DNA from: Cardinalis cardinalis
Taxonomy: Eukaryota > Chordata > Aves > Passeriformes > Cardinalidae
Direction: 5' to 3'
NCBI GenBank assembly: GCA_014549065.1
Contig: JACDOX010000009.1
Location: 11,165,188 to 11,229,187, forward strand
DNA: 64,000 nucleotides
Part shown: piece by piece, positions 11,826 through 22,959 of the stretch
How the letters are laid out: the number at the start of each line of letters is the position of its first letter
Numbering within the stretch: the stretch's first letter is position 1
The notes under the pieces: generated by a model
The model's database searches: none
Seen by the model: the letters and a program-made list of their open reading frames with translations, nothing else
What the model was told of the DNA's origin: nothing
Made by a program: the position numbers and the translations under genes

Positions 11826-13841
11826 CCTTAGCAAGGCAGTGGATGTAAAAGGAAAGTTCAGAATTAAATTTGCCATAGTTTACACGCTGACCATGATTCT
11901 TTTTTACTCTAATTCTTTGGCCAATCATTTTATTTCCAACTTTATTTCCATGCAAAGAATTTGGCCCTTTGGCACTTTAGAGAGAATCCAAAGGACTAAC
12001 CTTTTATTGTTGGGAAACAGCTAGCATTTCTGCCAGTGAGCTAAAGCTGGAGTATCCCTTTGTCATGGCCAAATTTATGACATGGATCAAAAACTATAAA
12101 AAGCTATGTTGCATCCTGCCATTAAGGAGAATTAATATTTTCAGTGGTATGTTAACCAAAGATTTTCCAGTGTCTCTCGTTAAAAGCAGATTGTTGACTT
12201 TTCATCCTGGTGTGCCAAACATTTTCTCTGAAACCCTAACACGACTTTCATCTTTTAACCATTATTTCTTAATGGACTTGGATAGGGGCAGTGTACAGGA
12301 ATGGATTTCCTTTTCAGCTCAGAGCAATGGCCCATCATTAGTGTGCTGGGTCTTGGAGAGCCATTACACATGCAAACATTTAAAGTATTTCCAGGGTAAC
12401 TACTTTTCTTTCCTGAAATGCAATTCATGTTTTATCTATTATATTTAAGGAACATTTGGTCACATTTCACTTTTCAAGTATCTCTACTATGATCACTTCT
12501 CATTCTGCTGTATAGTAAAAGTCATAATGAATGAGATCATGCACAAAAACATTTTTTTATGGAGTGGATTTTCTAGAACTTTCCCCTCATCTTGGGCAAT
12601 AAATCTGTCTCTGAAAACCACAAAGCCCAAATGCTGAGCATTTGACAAGAATACAGTATGANGAGATCGCTTGACACTTATTTTTTATTATTGGGTAGAT
12701 AATAGTGTTCATATTTGGCAAATAAAAAAGTAATCTGCTGTTTGCCCTTTCAGTGCTTCTATTTTTAATGATGTTTCTATTCATTCCTGTTTTCCTACTG
12801 GCATTGCCCTAATATATGTCATCAAACAGAGCTCCCTAGGTTTGCAGGAATGTTGGTTTTGTTTTTTCCAAGCTGACACATGGAGTGTCAACTTCTTTCA
12901 AAAGTTGTCCATTCCTCCTGTTAAGCCCTCTCATTCCTAATATGTACTTCTAAAGATTCCTTAACAATTACATACACAGATGCAGTTTTGGAAACTTTCA
13001 ACCTTTGATGGTATTTTGAATCACGGCCCTATTGGCAGCAAATGAACTCAAAAGTAGCAACCCTGGAGTATGATACCATCAGCTCTAGGAAGCTGTGCAA
13101 TATTTATATGTCTTCATTCAGACTTTATATCAAATGTAGCAGGCTTTGCAACCTTCATTAAGATAAGCTGGCACCCAGAGGTTACCATATGTTCCTCTTT
13201 TTAGACTAGTATTCAAGTGCAGATGTATATTTATTTTTCCACTCGACAGTCCTCCCTGAACTTTTCTTACTGCAAAGCTAATGAAACCATTGCTTTAATC
13301 CCTGCTGGCCTTCAGGGTACATCATATGGTCCTTACTATTTAAGAATTCTTTTTTGTGTGCTTTTTATTTCCTTACTTCTGCAGTATTTATAACATCCCA
13401 TTTTAAGAGGTTTTGCTTTTTCTATGGGCATCAGGAAACTAAAACATTCAGTATCACACTGAAGGTGAAACTGAAGCCAAACTGCCTAAGTCAGATGCTG
13501 AACAGTTCTTCCTCCATCCTTCCCCATTTGCCCAGCACCTTCTCAATTAGTGGAGCTGTACAGAATGGCCTTCATTAACAGGCTTGTCTGACATTTCTAG
13601 GTTGGGCTGCTCACCATTCTAACCCAAAACCCTTCTTGTATTCCAGCGATTGTTTAATTAGACAACATAGCTACTATAAACTTCCAAACACTGAACTGAA
13701 GGTTATTAAAGCTCTGCAATAGACACTAGCAACCTTCTTTACAGCAGATTAATTTGTGTGAAATTTTTATTATTACTCATTCTGCATTGTAATTTTTTCA
13801 CATTTTTTCAGGCCTGAGCCAACCATTTGAATTAGTGAGAG

Positions 13842-13857
13842 CATCACATATGTGATG
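13842..13857. repeat. Perfect 16-bp palindrome with E-box
   Basis: CATCACATATGTGATG is identical to its own reverse complement and centres on CATATG, a basic helix-loop-helix type E-box. Symmetric flanks beyond the E-box are unusual and would suit a dimeric DNA-binding protein, though no function is shown. Confidence 0.6.
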
Positions 13858-14498
13858 AGTGATTTTCAATGAATTTTTTCAATACAAAACGTACATCAAA
13901 TCCTTTGAACTGTGGACCCCTTTCAACTGCCTTGAGTCACTCCTGTAACTTTTTGTCAAAAGAGCAAGTGTGGACCTTGCCGGAGGCTTTAAGACCTCCA
14001 AAATATAAAAGCTACAGATTTGGCCCCATTTTTTTTCATTCCCTTTCTGTAGTGGATGAATTCCTTGGTGCTTGATACTAGTCTATAAGATTAGACTTTT
14101 ATACTATGTTTTATACTTCAGAAAATCCCACTGAACTCATTCTGGTTTATGCTTCTTCTTAGAGGAGACTATTATATGTAAGCTGAATCTCTTAACTATA
14201 TCAAATCCAATATAAACACCCTCTTTATAAGACACACCTCACTCTAATGCTCAGTGTGGAACTCCTAACAAAAATTATAAATGGAGTGCTTTGTTCAGGC
14301 ATTTAACTCTTTCGTTTCTAATATCAAATCACAATGCTTAATCTGTTATTATTTTTCACTTGAAAATAAATATTAAGGGAAGTCGTAACTTAACCCATAT
14401 GATGTCTTTGAGGATATCTGGGAGAAGATTTTAACAAGAGAAGAAAACTTAAGATATGACTTCACCAAATTTTTGAGGTTTTTAATCTCACTTTTTGA

Positions 14499-14529
14499 GG
14501 GGTGTCTGGGAAGGAGTGGGGGGAAGGGG
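14499..14529 (+). other. G-quadruplex motif
   Basis: Four guanine runs of 4, 3, 6 and 4 bases are joined by loops of 5, 7 and 2 bases, meeting the usual G3+N1-7 rule on the plus strand. It lies 70 bases before a small well-formed open frame. In an AT-rich neighbourhood this is a distinct local feature. Confidence 0.7.
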
Positions 14530-14598
14530 AATGTGCTAAAACTTTGCTAATTGTTGGAGAATTCAAACCTGTTTTCATTTATTTGAAATTATTACATA

Positions 14599-14691
14599 AT
14601 GGAAGTGGGACGCTATAATTCAACCCAAATGGACGACTTCAATAAGCGGGTGGAAATGATTCAGTACATTAAAGAGAAGCTGTTTCAATAA
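14599..14691 (+). CDS. Small open reading frame, 30 codons, unidentified
   Basis: An ATG with a strong context (A at -3, G at +4) opens a 30-codon frame ending in TAA. An in-frame TGA lies four codons upstream, so the start is well bounded. The peptide begins MEVGRYNSTQMDD and ends EMIQYIKEKLFQ; it is polar and amphipathic, with balanced residue use rather than the low-complexity look of chance AT-rich frames. No family is recognised. It may encode a micropeptide, be a fragment of a larger exon, or lie by chance within conserved non-coding DNA. Confidence 0.25.
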   Translation: MEVGRYNSTQMDDFNKRVEMIQYIKEKLFQ

Positions 14692-17600
14692 CAAATCTTT
14701 ATTATAATCAGGAGTGAAGTGGTTAATTTAAGTTTTTACTGAAAAACAGGCTGGCAAAAATGTTTCCAGGGATGTGGGGATTTTTTTCCTTTTACTCAGT
14801 AGGGGTTTGGAGAGGAGGTTTGGAAGGGAAGGAGGGCTTTGGTTCCAGGATCCCTGCATTCCCACGAGTTCCATTAAGGAAGGGGGAAGGGCTTCCTGCT
14901 GAGGCAGCCATCTGCAGCTTTCTGTGAACAGCAGGAACCAAAGGCCTGGTAAAAGGAGAGTAAACCCAGGGTGACAATTTTGTCTGCAGTCAAAGTAAGA
15001 GTGTGGCTGATTTTTTATTATTAGTCATGTTGTTACTACTATTATTATTAAGGAGAAGGGAGGGTTTCTCTGGCAGAATTAGAAGTCCTATAATGGAATA
15101 TTAATTACAAGCAAACAATAGGGTTACAGGCAGAAAAGTGTCTAGCACAAACACACCCTGTCAGCCTCTCCTGGAATGCACCATCGACAGCAAGCTGGGA
15201 TTGTCATCATCCAAGCTACTGTCGCTCTGCTGCAAACTATCTGAAGTCCATGGATGCATGTCTGAGGTCCCTTAAGTTATTGCTTTCTAGGCTAGAGTAA
15301 ATTAGACCTGGATTTTTGCAAAGTGCTGTCACTTAATACCCATTTTATTAAGGTTATTTTTATGCCCATAATTTGAGGGTAACACATCTGTTATTTCCTC
15401 TACTGCCTGGCTTTGGTGAACATGGCCTATGGGAAGTTACAAAGAGTGACACTGGAAAAAATAACAAGGGTGTTTTAACTTCCAACATCTGGAGAAAACA
15501 ATATTAAGGAAACAGGAACAAATAGGTACGGTAGCCTACAAAGCAAAAGTCCACTTTTCAACAACAGTAAATAGTTTATACAGTACAGTAGATTTTTATG
15601 ATTTTAGTCTGGGCAAGCTAATACAAAAAATAAGGTTGAAAAATCTCATTAAAGAAGCAGCAGTTCCAGCTCTTGTTTAGGTCATCCTAATGCCAAAACC
15701 CCAGGTACAAAGGGAGAGAAAGAAAAAAAAAGCTACTAATATCCCTGCCAGAAAAGACTTTCAAAATTCCAACTCAAAAGTTTCCTGTTATGTACTTTTC
15801 TATAAAGTTTTATCACTGCTACATATATGTCCCTGGCTGCTACCTACACAGATGCAGAAAATTCTACTGTGTGATATGGAATTTGAAAACTGAATTAAGA
15901 ATTCCTGCAGAATGATAAATATCAAGATTAAGAGACCAGTAGTCATTTTTCGAGAAAAAAATCAGTTATAAAACCTCTTAATATTTGCATTCACAACATT
16001 GTTTATAACAAAATAAATAAAAAATATGTCAAATAATTCTTTAGGGAAAGAGTTGAATTTACCATACAAATATCTGCCTGGAAATACCACATTTCAATCC
16101 TAACTTTTTTAATTTGATAGATTCATTTTACAATGTACATTCCTAAATCCTCCCATTTGTTGTCTGAATTCCTGTTTGTGACCTTGGAATTCCAGATTTA
16201 TTATGTCATCCTCTGCCTTTTTTTTCCTAGTGCATTGTATTAGAAAATGAAAACAGCACGAAAATACTTCCCTGTCCCTGCAGACCCTCTCCTTTTCTCC
16301 TGTTAACAAGTATTGCCCTAGAAAATTTTGGATTTTAAATGAAAGGGTAGCTTATACTTATAATACTCCGCAAAATGCAAGGTCTAGCTTTGTTTCACAA
16401 ACATTACGGGATGGATGTAGCAAAAGCTGCTCATTTCTAGCTACTCTTTTGGGATATAGAGATTTCTGCCCTTATTGATTTTTTTTTTAAATGAAACAAC
16501 AGATAAGACTGTTGAAATAGTTCCTGCCTTTCTTTTGATTCTCCAAAAGGAGGCCTGTAATTATTTTAGCAGTTTTCCTCACATAGAGGCTACATGTGAG
16601 CAAAGACTGTTGCTCCTGCCAGGAATGAGAAGTAGATGGGTGGTGGTGAAGAGCAGGTGCCTGTAATGGCTGGACCATTGTTTGTGACAGCAAGAGCCAG
16701 AGGAGATCACTACACACCTAAACAGAAGATGGTTCTCAGTATACATACCCTGTGTCAGTAAAGGACTCCTGTATTGGAATAATTTTGGTTTCCACGCAAA
16801 GCTAAAGGTACTTTTCTGAGTAGGTTTTCTGTCTGGATGCATGAAAGTTTCTCCAGGCACAGGTGAAATTGCTCCAGCTCCTGGATGAATGTCCCAACCA
16901 GGNTGTAGTGACAGGTTACAGTGCAGGAGAAATTCACTCATGAGAAATTCCACTTACAAATGATATCTGACTAAAACCTTAGTTCAATGTGAAAGCTGAC
17001 ATAACAAATGGCAGCCTAACCCTGGAAATCCTCCTTATTTTATAAGTATTACAAATGCTCAACACCTCACAGGATTAAGTTCAAGGGCAACTTTAAACAC
17101 AGCTTTTCCTTCACAAGTACTAATCTTTCTAAAGAAACTTTGGGATCCAAACACACAAAAATCAACTTTAAAAAATATTTGTCTGCTTTTAACAATACCA
17201 ACTTAGACCATTAGGTATGTACACTTCCAAGAAGAATACAAGAATGTGTTTCTATCTTTAAATTAGAAAACATTGTTTTCCTCTCCTGAGGCTGTAGGTG
17301 TAAACCAGTTTCCCAAAGCAGAAACAAAACAGATAACACAACATGTGTTATACCATTTTACAATAAAACTCAAAACCCCTCAAATAACCCCAAACAGCTA
17401 CATACAACTTTGCCATAATGACTTTGCTTTTTAAAAGTTCTCACAGCCAACATGATTATTTTGAAGGAAGATGATTTTCCTAATTTTTGTTCCCAAAGCT
17501 GCTAACCCATATTTGGACAAGTTTTCCTTCTGGAAATACANCAGACACTCTCACAGAATTTAGGATATTTAATGTCAAAATGTTGATATTTTTTTTCTTG

Positions 17601-18314
17601 TATATGTTTATAAAAGTTTCATCTGTGATTGCTCTGTATCACCTGTTGCAGGAAACACCTTAAGTTTCAGTTGATTGAAAACACAGTAGGCATTATTGAT
17701 GAAAGGTACAACATCTGTTTAAATGGCATTTAGGGTTTTTCAGCTGGTTAAGACTTCAATAGCTTTGGCTATCAGAGAAATGCAGTACCTGTGTGTAGCA
17801 CCTCAGAAAAACTTGTAGGCACAGTATATGCATTCATAAATGAGTAAAATTTATCACTGAATATATGGGTCTCAGGAGACCTCTTTATCACTTAAGTCCT
17901 CAAAGTAAGGCTCCAGTGGGAGTCTAAAAATGTGTGGGCTTTTTTCCAGCTTTGTGAGGTGAATTATACCTAGTGAAACTACAGATATGCCTGTGCAGAC
18001 AGGTGCAAGCAGTTCTCTCAATTCCTCTGTGTCTCTGGTCCCAGCTGGCTGCAGCCCAGCTCCAACCCAAAAGCTACACAAGCACNTTCTCTGAGAAGTA
18101 GTTATTGGCTTGGGCACTGTCAGCCTTCAAACATGCTGGCTGAGAATCTGCCAAATGGCTCCTGAAGTGAGCTTTTAGTTAAAGCTGTTTAGTATGCAGA
18201 ACACTTAGAAATAAAATTGAAGAAAGTAATGACATCTTTCTTAATTCCTTCAAGCATTAAAAAAGCAAACAGAAAAACAGGTAAAGCAATACAAATGGCC
18301 TTAAAAATATATTG
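14692..18314. other. Unique non-coding sequence
   Basis: No recognisable gene or transposon. Contents include a purine-rich GGA-type patch near 14.82-14.9 kb and an ATT-rich simple repeat at 15.01-15.05 kb. The 124-codon minus-strand frame at 16953-16579 has no recognised domain and overlaps other open frames. Confidence 0.6.
15010..15052. repeat. ATT-type simple repeat
   Basis: Runs of TTATTATTA and ACTACTATTATTATTA make an imperfect trinucleotide array of about 40 bases. Confidence 0.65.
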
Positions 18315-18585
18315 CAGAATCATAGAAAATCCACAAGGGTCATGGAAGTCCAACTCCTGGCCCTGCATAGGAGAACCCAAGAATCACACCATGTGCCTGA
18401 GAGCATTTTCTAAACCCCTCTCAAACTCTGGCAGGCTTGGTGCTGTGACCAGCTCCTGGGAGCCTCTTCCAGTGCCCAACCTCTGTCTGGCTGATGAACA
18501 TTCTCCTTATACCTAGTGTAAACCTTCCCTGACACAGCTTCATGCCACTCTCTTGGTTCCTGTCCCTGATCACNGGGGAGGAAAG
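18315..18585 (-). mobile_element. CR1 LINE, 3' end
   Basis: A minus-strand CR1 fragment. On the plus strand it begins AGAATCATAGAA, the complement of the CR1 tail, then GTCCAACTCCTGGCCCTGCA, AGAATCACACCATGTGCCTGAG, TCTTCCAGTGCCCAACCTCT and a terminal TGTCCCTGATCAC region. This order matches other avian CR1 3' ends. It has no coding capacity. Confidence 0.9.
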
Positions 18586-21500
18586 CTAAAATCTGTTCAT
18601 TCAGCATTATGCTAGAGTGCTAAAAATATGAATTTGTAAAAGAAATGACATCAAGTGACCAGTATTTTTTTTAATTTCTGATATCCTTCCTCATTTGTAA
18701 TATGTGCTATAAAATGAAGTGGAAGAGGTAAATGAGGCAGAGAACATTTAACAGCTTTACTGACAGTTTTTGTACTACCTAAACATACTATCCAGCATTT
18801 TTTAATATATACAGGGAATTTACCAGTTGAAATAGTACCCAATGACCCTAGTTCAATAAAGTACCTAAACATGCATTTAAGCATTTTCTGAATTTGTTGA
18901 ATAAAGCAAAATCTTAAATTAAAGCATATGCCCAAGTTGTGTGCTAAATGGGAACATGACTGTTCACATAAATTGCAGTTGCAAGGCATGCAATTGTTCT
19001 ACAAATTATTCTGAAATTATTCTGAAAGCTATCACAGAAATCTGAGTAATTCATAGTATTAGAAAGTCAACAGGAAGACCAATATCTGTCAACTGGTGTT
19101 TGGAGCAAGCTATTGATTCCCAAGTGGAGCAAGGTTAAAATGTTATAGCAACATGATCTGGCATGATTTTTCAAAAACTTACAAGGAAGGGAAATGCACC
19201 AGGGAATGCACCCAGGGAGCATTAGGCCATGCTTCTGAGAAGGCTGGATTTAAGGGTAGAACTCTGAGGAAATCACAAAGAAAAAAGTCATATGTCTTTC
19301 AGTCCCCAAGGATCTGCTTATGAATTTATAGCCAAGGATGTGAACCTCTGGTTACTTGTGCTTCAGATCTGTAAGAAACTTTTCCTTATTAACTCTTCCA
19401 CACCACAGATAACAATCCTCTTCATAGGCTAGTACTCTGTTCTTTCTATCAAATGTGTAGCAAATAGAAAAATGATTTCAAAAAAAGAGGGAGAAAATCA
19501 GTCTTTATTAATCATGAGGAGGAAGGAATAGAGTCAAAACATCTTCATTCCTCTTTGTTTTCCAATCTGATGTTGAAAGAAAATTAGATAAGCTAAGGGA
19601 AAAAAACACTGAAATGTTTCTGAGCAGAATCTCATTGGCTCAGCACTAATCAAGGAGAATTTTCAAGAGCTGTGACACATGTGACAGAACTGTACAGTGT
19701 AAAAGAAATGGAAAATATTTACTAACCCAAAGACTATTGTCCACTAGTGCTCTCAACAAAGACACAATGTCTCCCCTCTCATGTTTCAGTGTGATAAAAC
19801 CTCATTTATGGAATAAACCACAAGAAAGGTAGGGGTCATTACTTCTCTGTTTGTATTAGAGCTGGCTTCTTCTTAATTTTAACATATGAACCCTGAAACA
19901 AATATCCATTTCCTTTGTACCATGGGAAGAGGAGGCCTTTTCAAGCACAAAAAGTAATTGAAAAAAGATATTTTCTGGTTTTAATAAGAACTAAGCCAAC
20001 ATGATATAAAAACCCTCTATGTTTTGCAACACCTGTCACAACTTCAAAGAACGTGAGAAGTGGCTATTTCAAAAAATAACAGGTGTCAGCCTGGAGATGT
20101 GAAGTCCAATATGTGGCACAAGCACAGCAATTCAGGCAATTGCTGTTAATAGAACACACAACCCAAACTCCCCTCAAAAAGTAAAACAAAAGAAGCCCCG
20201 TGTGACCCACAAGTCAGAGGGGATATTTTTAAAACTCTACATGTTCATATTATCTCATAAGTAATATATCATTGAAATATGCAAAAGGATTCAAAAATAG
20301 GTTGGAACAAAACTGAGGTTAAGAAACCAAGCATTCAGGGCCAGGAAAGAGAGAAACAAATACTAATGTTTTAAAATACAGCCTTGTACATGTTGAAAAT
20401 TGGTGAAAACAATGCAAAATGGATCATCAGCTAAACACTGATAGAGATTGCATGATCTGCGAAAGATCTGCTCTCAAAATACTAATTTTCCTGGTCATAA
20501 GGGCTGTAGATATGCAAAAGTCTTTCAACTGATGGATCTCTGATACAATCCTGAAAACTGGATAGAGTTCTCCAGTTAGTCCAAATGAGAACATAGTGAG
20601 TGACAGAAACATTGGAGGCATTACAGAACTGATACTAAAAAAAAAAATTACAAGTAAACTGGTCCTGCCTTTCAACACATGCAGAAAAAAAGGACCATAG
20701 CTGAAATCCCAGGACGGCTCATTTATTATAATTTGTTTATGATTTTACAGTTTTTAGCATTTTAATGCATTGCCACTAAAGCTCTGCTAAAAGCAGGCAT
20801 TCAAATTTCTGAGGGGTTAACAATATAATTTTTTTCTTTCTTTCTTTCTTTCCAGCTACCCAAGAGGGAGAGAGAGAGTAACATCCGATTAGTAAGCTTG
20901 CTTCCTCTGTGATGCTAACTGTGAAATATGTAGCTGGCCCAGCACATTAACAAGCAGTATGTGCATGGAGCGTAGAAACACACTGGGTTGTTTGAAACAT
21001 AGCAACAGACTGGGTTAAAGGGTCCTGCCTCACTGTTACCTAATTTAGCTTTTTGAGGGTTATTCATGGTCTGGGCCCCCTGAGAAGCTGTCATGGTGAC
21101 TCATGNCAGCCCCATATCCGGTGTGGTTGCCATCATGATGCTATTGTATATGGGAATAGAACATCTCTTGCTCTACAGATAAGCAGATGTGCATTGGATG
21201 TGGGGTTTTCAGGAGGGATTAAGGGATTTGGACATTTTCTCTCATTTGTTATTAACACACCTGGGGAGCCTATCGAAAAGTAAAGCAAAGACATTGAGAT
21301 GCTTTGGAGATCCTGGGCCTGAATTTAAAAAATAATTGTTCTTAATTATAAGATTGAAGAGTGTGAATTTGTTCAGCAGATGAACAACTGTTTGCTTCCC
21401 ATGATTAAGAAAGCAACTGAAACAGTGTTTGGGAGCAGTTAAAACCACAAAGGGTACAACTAGAAGTAAGGTAGTTTCTTCTTGTTTTTAATGAGACACC

Positions 21501-22700
21501 TTTTGTCCTTCAGTGCTATTCCAGCATCTCTTTTCAGTTATCACCTTATTTGAGAGAAAATTCTAATGATCCTAGTTTGTTTTGAATATATAATCTCAGA
21601 TTGTTGGAATTTTATTTTGGGAAAAATGAATGAGGGCATTCATTGGTTTTTTTCTGTCTTACAGGTGGTACAGCATTGACTGCCAGCTGGATGAAGGCAA
21701 GTAGAAAGTCTTCCTAAGGTATCCCAATTCTGCCAGATGTTTTGCTTTTTTTGTTCCATGCAGCTTAGAGCAGTAACATTCCAGACAATGCTTTTTACTG
21801 AATAGACAGTGTACCATGGTCTTCCAGAACTTAGGGCTGTGATCAAATTACCCCATTAATTTTATTCTCAGATGTTGAGAACTTCAGGCTGTGCCAAATT
21901 AGTAGAATTAATTTTTTTCCAAATGTTTAACTGACCACAAAATAACCCCACCTCTGAAATCCATATCTGAGTCAAGGCAGAGAGAATTTTATCAGTATTC
22001 TGCAGCATGCATTGCAATTCCAAAAGTAGCTCTTTATCTAGGCATTTTTTAAAATAATTTAGAAGTCCTTATGTTCTATAAAAGCAGAAAGCGTACGGAC
22101 AGTGGCATATTTGTTAAGAAGCAATGGTCAATATCTCCCCAGTTCCTTCAAAACCCCCAGTCAATGTTATCCTTTTAAGTTATGTTACATGATTCAAGCT
22201 CTTGAGAATTTAAGTTCTTTACTTCTTTGCTGGCTTGGCCAGCTCAGTCAAGTCTTTGTCAGCAGCTGGGAAGGATTGCAAGTACATAGCTACCAGTTCA
22301 TTTAGGACCAAACCCTGGTACACTTATTCATGATGGGCAGAAACTTACCCTCCCTGCATTAGTTTTAATAGGAATTCATGGGGAGAAAATGCTGCAGAAG
22401 GCCAGGGCTTAGTTGACAATTTGATACATTTATCAAATACCAAACAGGATTGGACTCTGTAAAATGCAACTCCAAAACAAAAGTTTAGGGTTTCATCTTA
22501 GTAGCCAAGAAGGTAACATTTCCTGATCTCTTGAGAGGAATTCTTGGCATCATTTGCAACTTCAGCTTTTTACCTAATAGTACCCTAGAAACTGTAAAAT
22601 ATTCCAATTTAAATGAGCAGAAAAAAATAGAGTTATGACAAAGGGATAACTGAACACTAGCTCTCCTCTCAGCAGAGAAATACCTCTTGTAATTCTATTT
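18586..22700. other. Unique non-coding sequence
   Basis: Nothing gene-like or transposon-like is recognised apart from a short TTTC array at 20.83 kb, followed by an AG that resembles a splice acceptor. Open frames are all below about 115 codons. Confidence 0.6.
20829..20853 (+). repeat. (TTTC)n microsatellite
   Basis: A pure pyrimidine tract of TTTC units ends in CCAG, so it doubles as a textbook-looking acceptor polypyrimidine tract; a short GA-rich array follows it. No exon is supported downstream. Confidence 0.8.
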
Positions 22701-22757
22701 TCCTTCATTAAAGAGTTCCTAACTGTATTTTCTTTCTCTTTTTCTTGTGTGTATAAA

Positions 22758-22859
22758 GAGGAAGATAAAGAGAAACATTTTACAGAAGAATCGTTTGACC
22801 CAGGCTCCTCCACAGACCTCGGTGAACCTCCCTGGCAATGAAACACAGAGAGGAAACAG
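22758..22859 (+). other. Candidate exon, unidentified
   Basis: A consensus-like branch point (CTAAC near 22.72 kb), a long pyrimidine tract and an AG precede a block of about 100 bases ending in AACAG before GTGTGG. One frame gives an acidic, hydrophilic peptide starting EEDKEKHFTEESFDPG and stopping at a TGA (22839-22841); another frame is open through the whole block. The acceptor is good and the donor weak. It could be a terminal or internal exon of an unknown transcript, but two open frames weaken the coding case. Confidence 0.18.
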
Positions 22860-22959
22860 GTGTGGGAATGAGCCACGCACACACTTCCCTCAACAGTGGC
22901 CACAAAATTCAGACACAACAGCTAAGTCCACTCCTGCAGAAGCAAGGTCTGTGACATAA

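Larger units (their letters stand above)
11830..14590. other. Repeat-free stretch resembling conserved non-coding DNA
   Basis: This 2.7-kb stretch lacks transposon fragments and microsatellites, and has balanced composition with many homeobox-like ATTA or TAAT cores, a GATA-like AAGATAAGC near 13.16 kb and a perfect 16-bp palindrome at 13842-13857 carrying a CATATG E-box. Its texture is typical of vertebrate conserved non-coding elements near developmental genes. This is pattern recognition only: conservation cannot be seen from one sequence. A 127-codon plus-strand frame with a good start context (12065-12448) lies inside; it shows no recognisable domain. Confidence 0.3.

Noticed and set aside
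12065..12448. 127-codon plus-strand frame as a gene
   Set aside because: The start context is good, but no domain is recognised and it lies in a stretch that looks like non-coding regulatory DNA; kept only as a note there.
20829..20890. TTTC tract plus CCAG as a splice acceptor
   Set aside because: The tract is a microsatellite, and no open or donor-bounded block follows.
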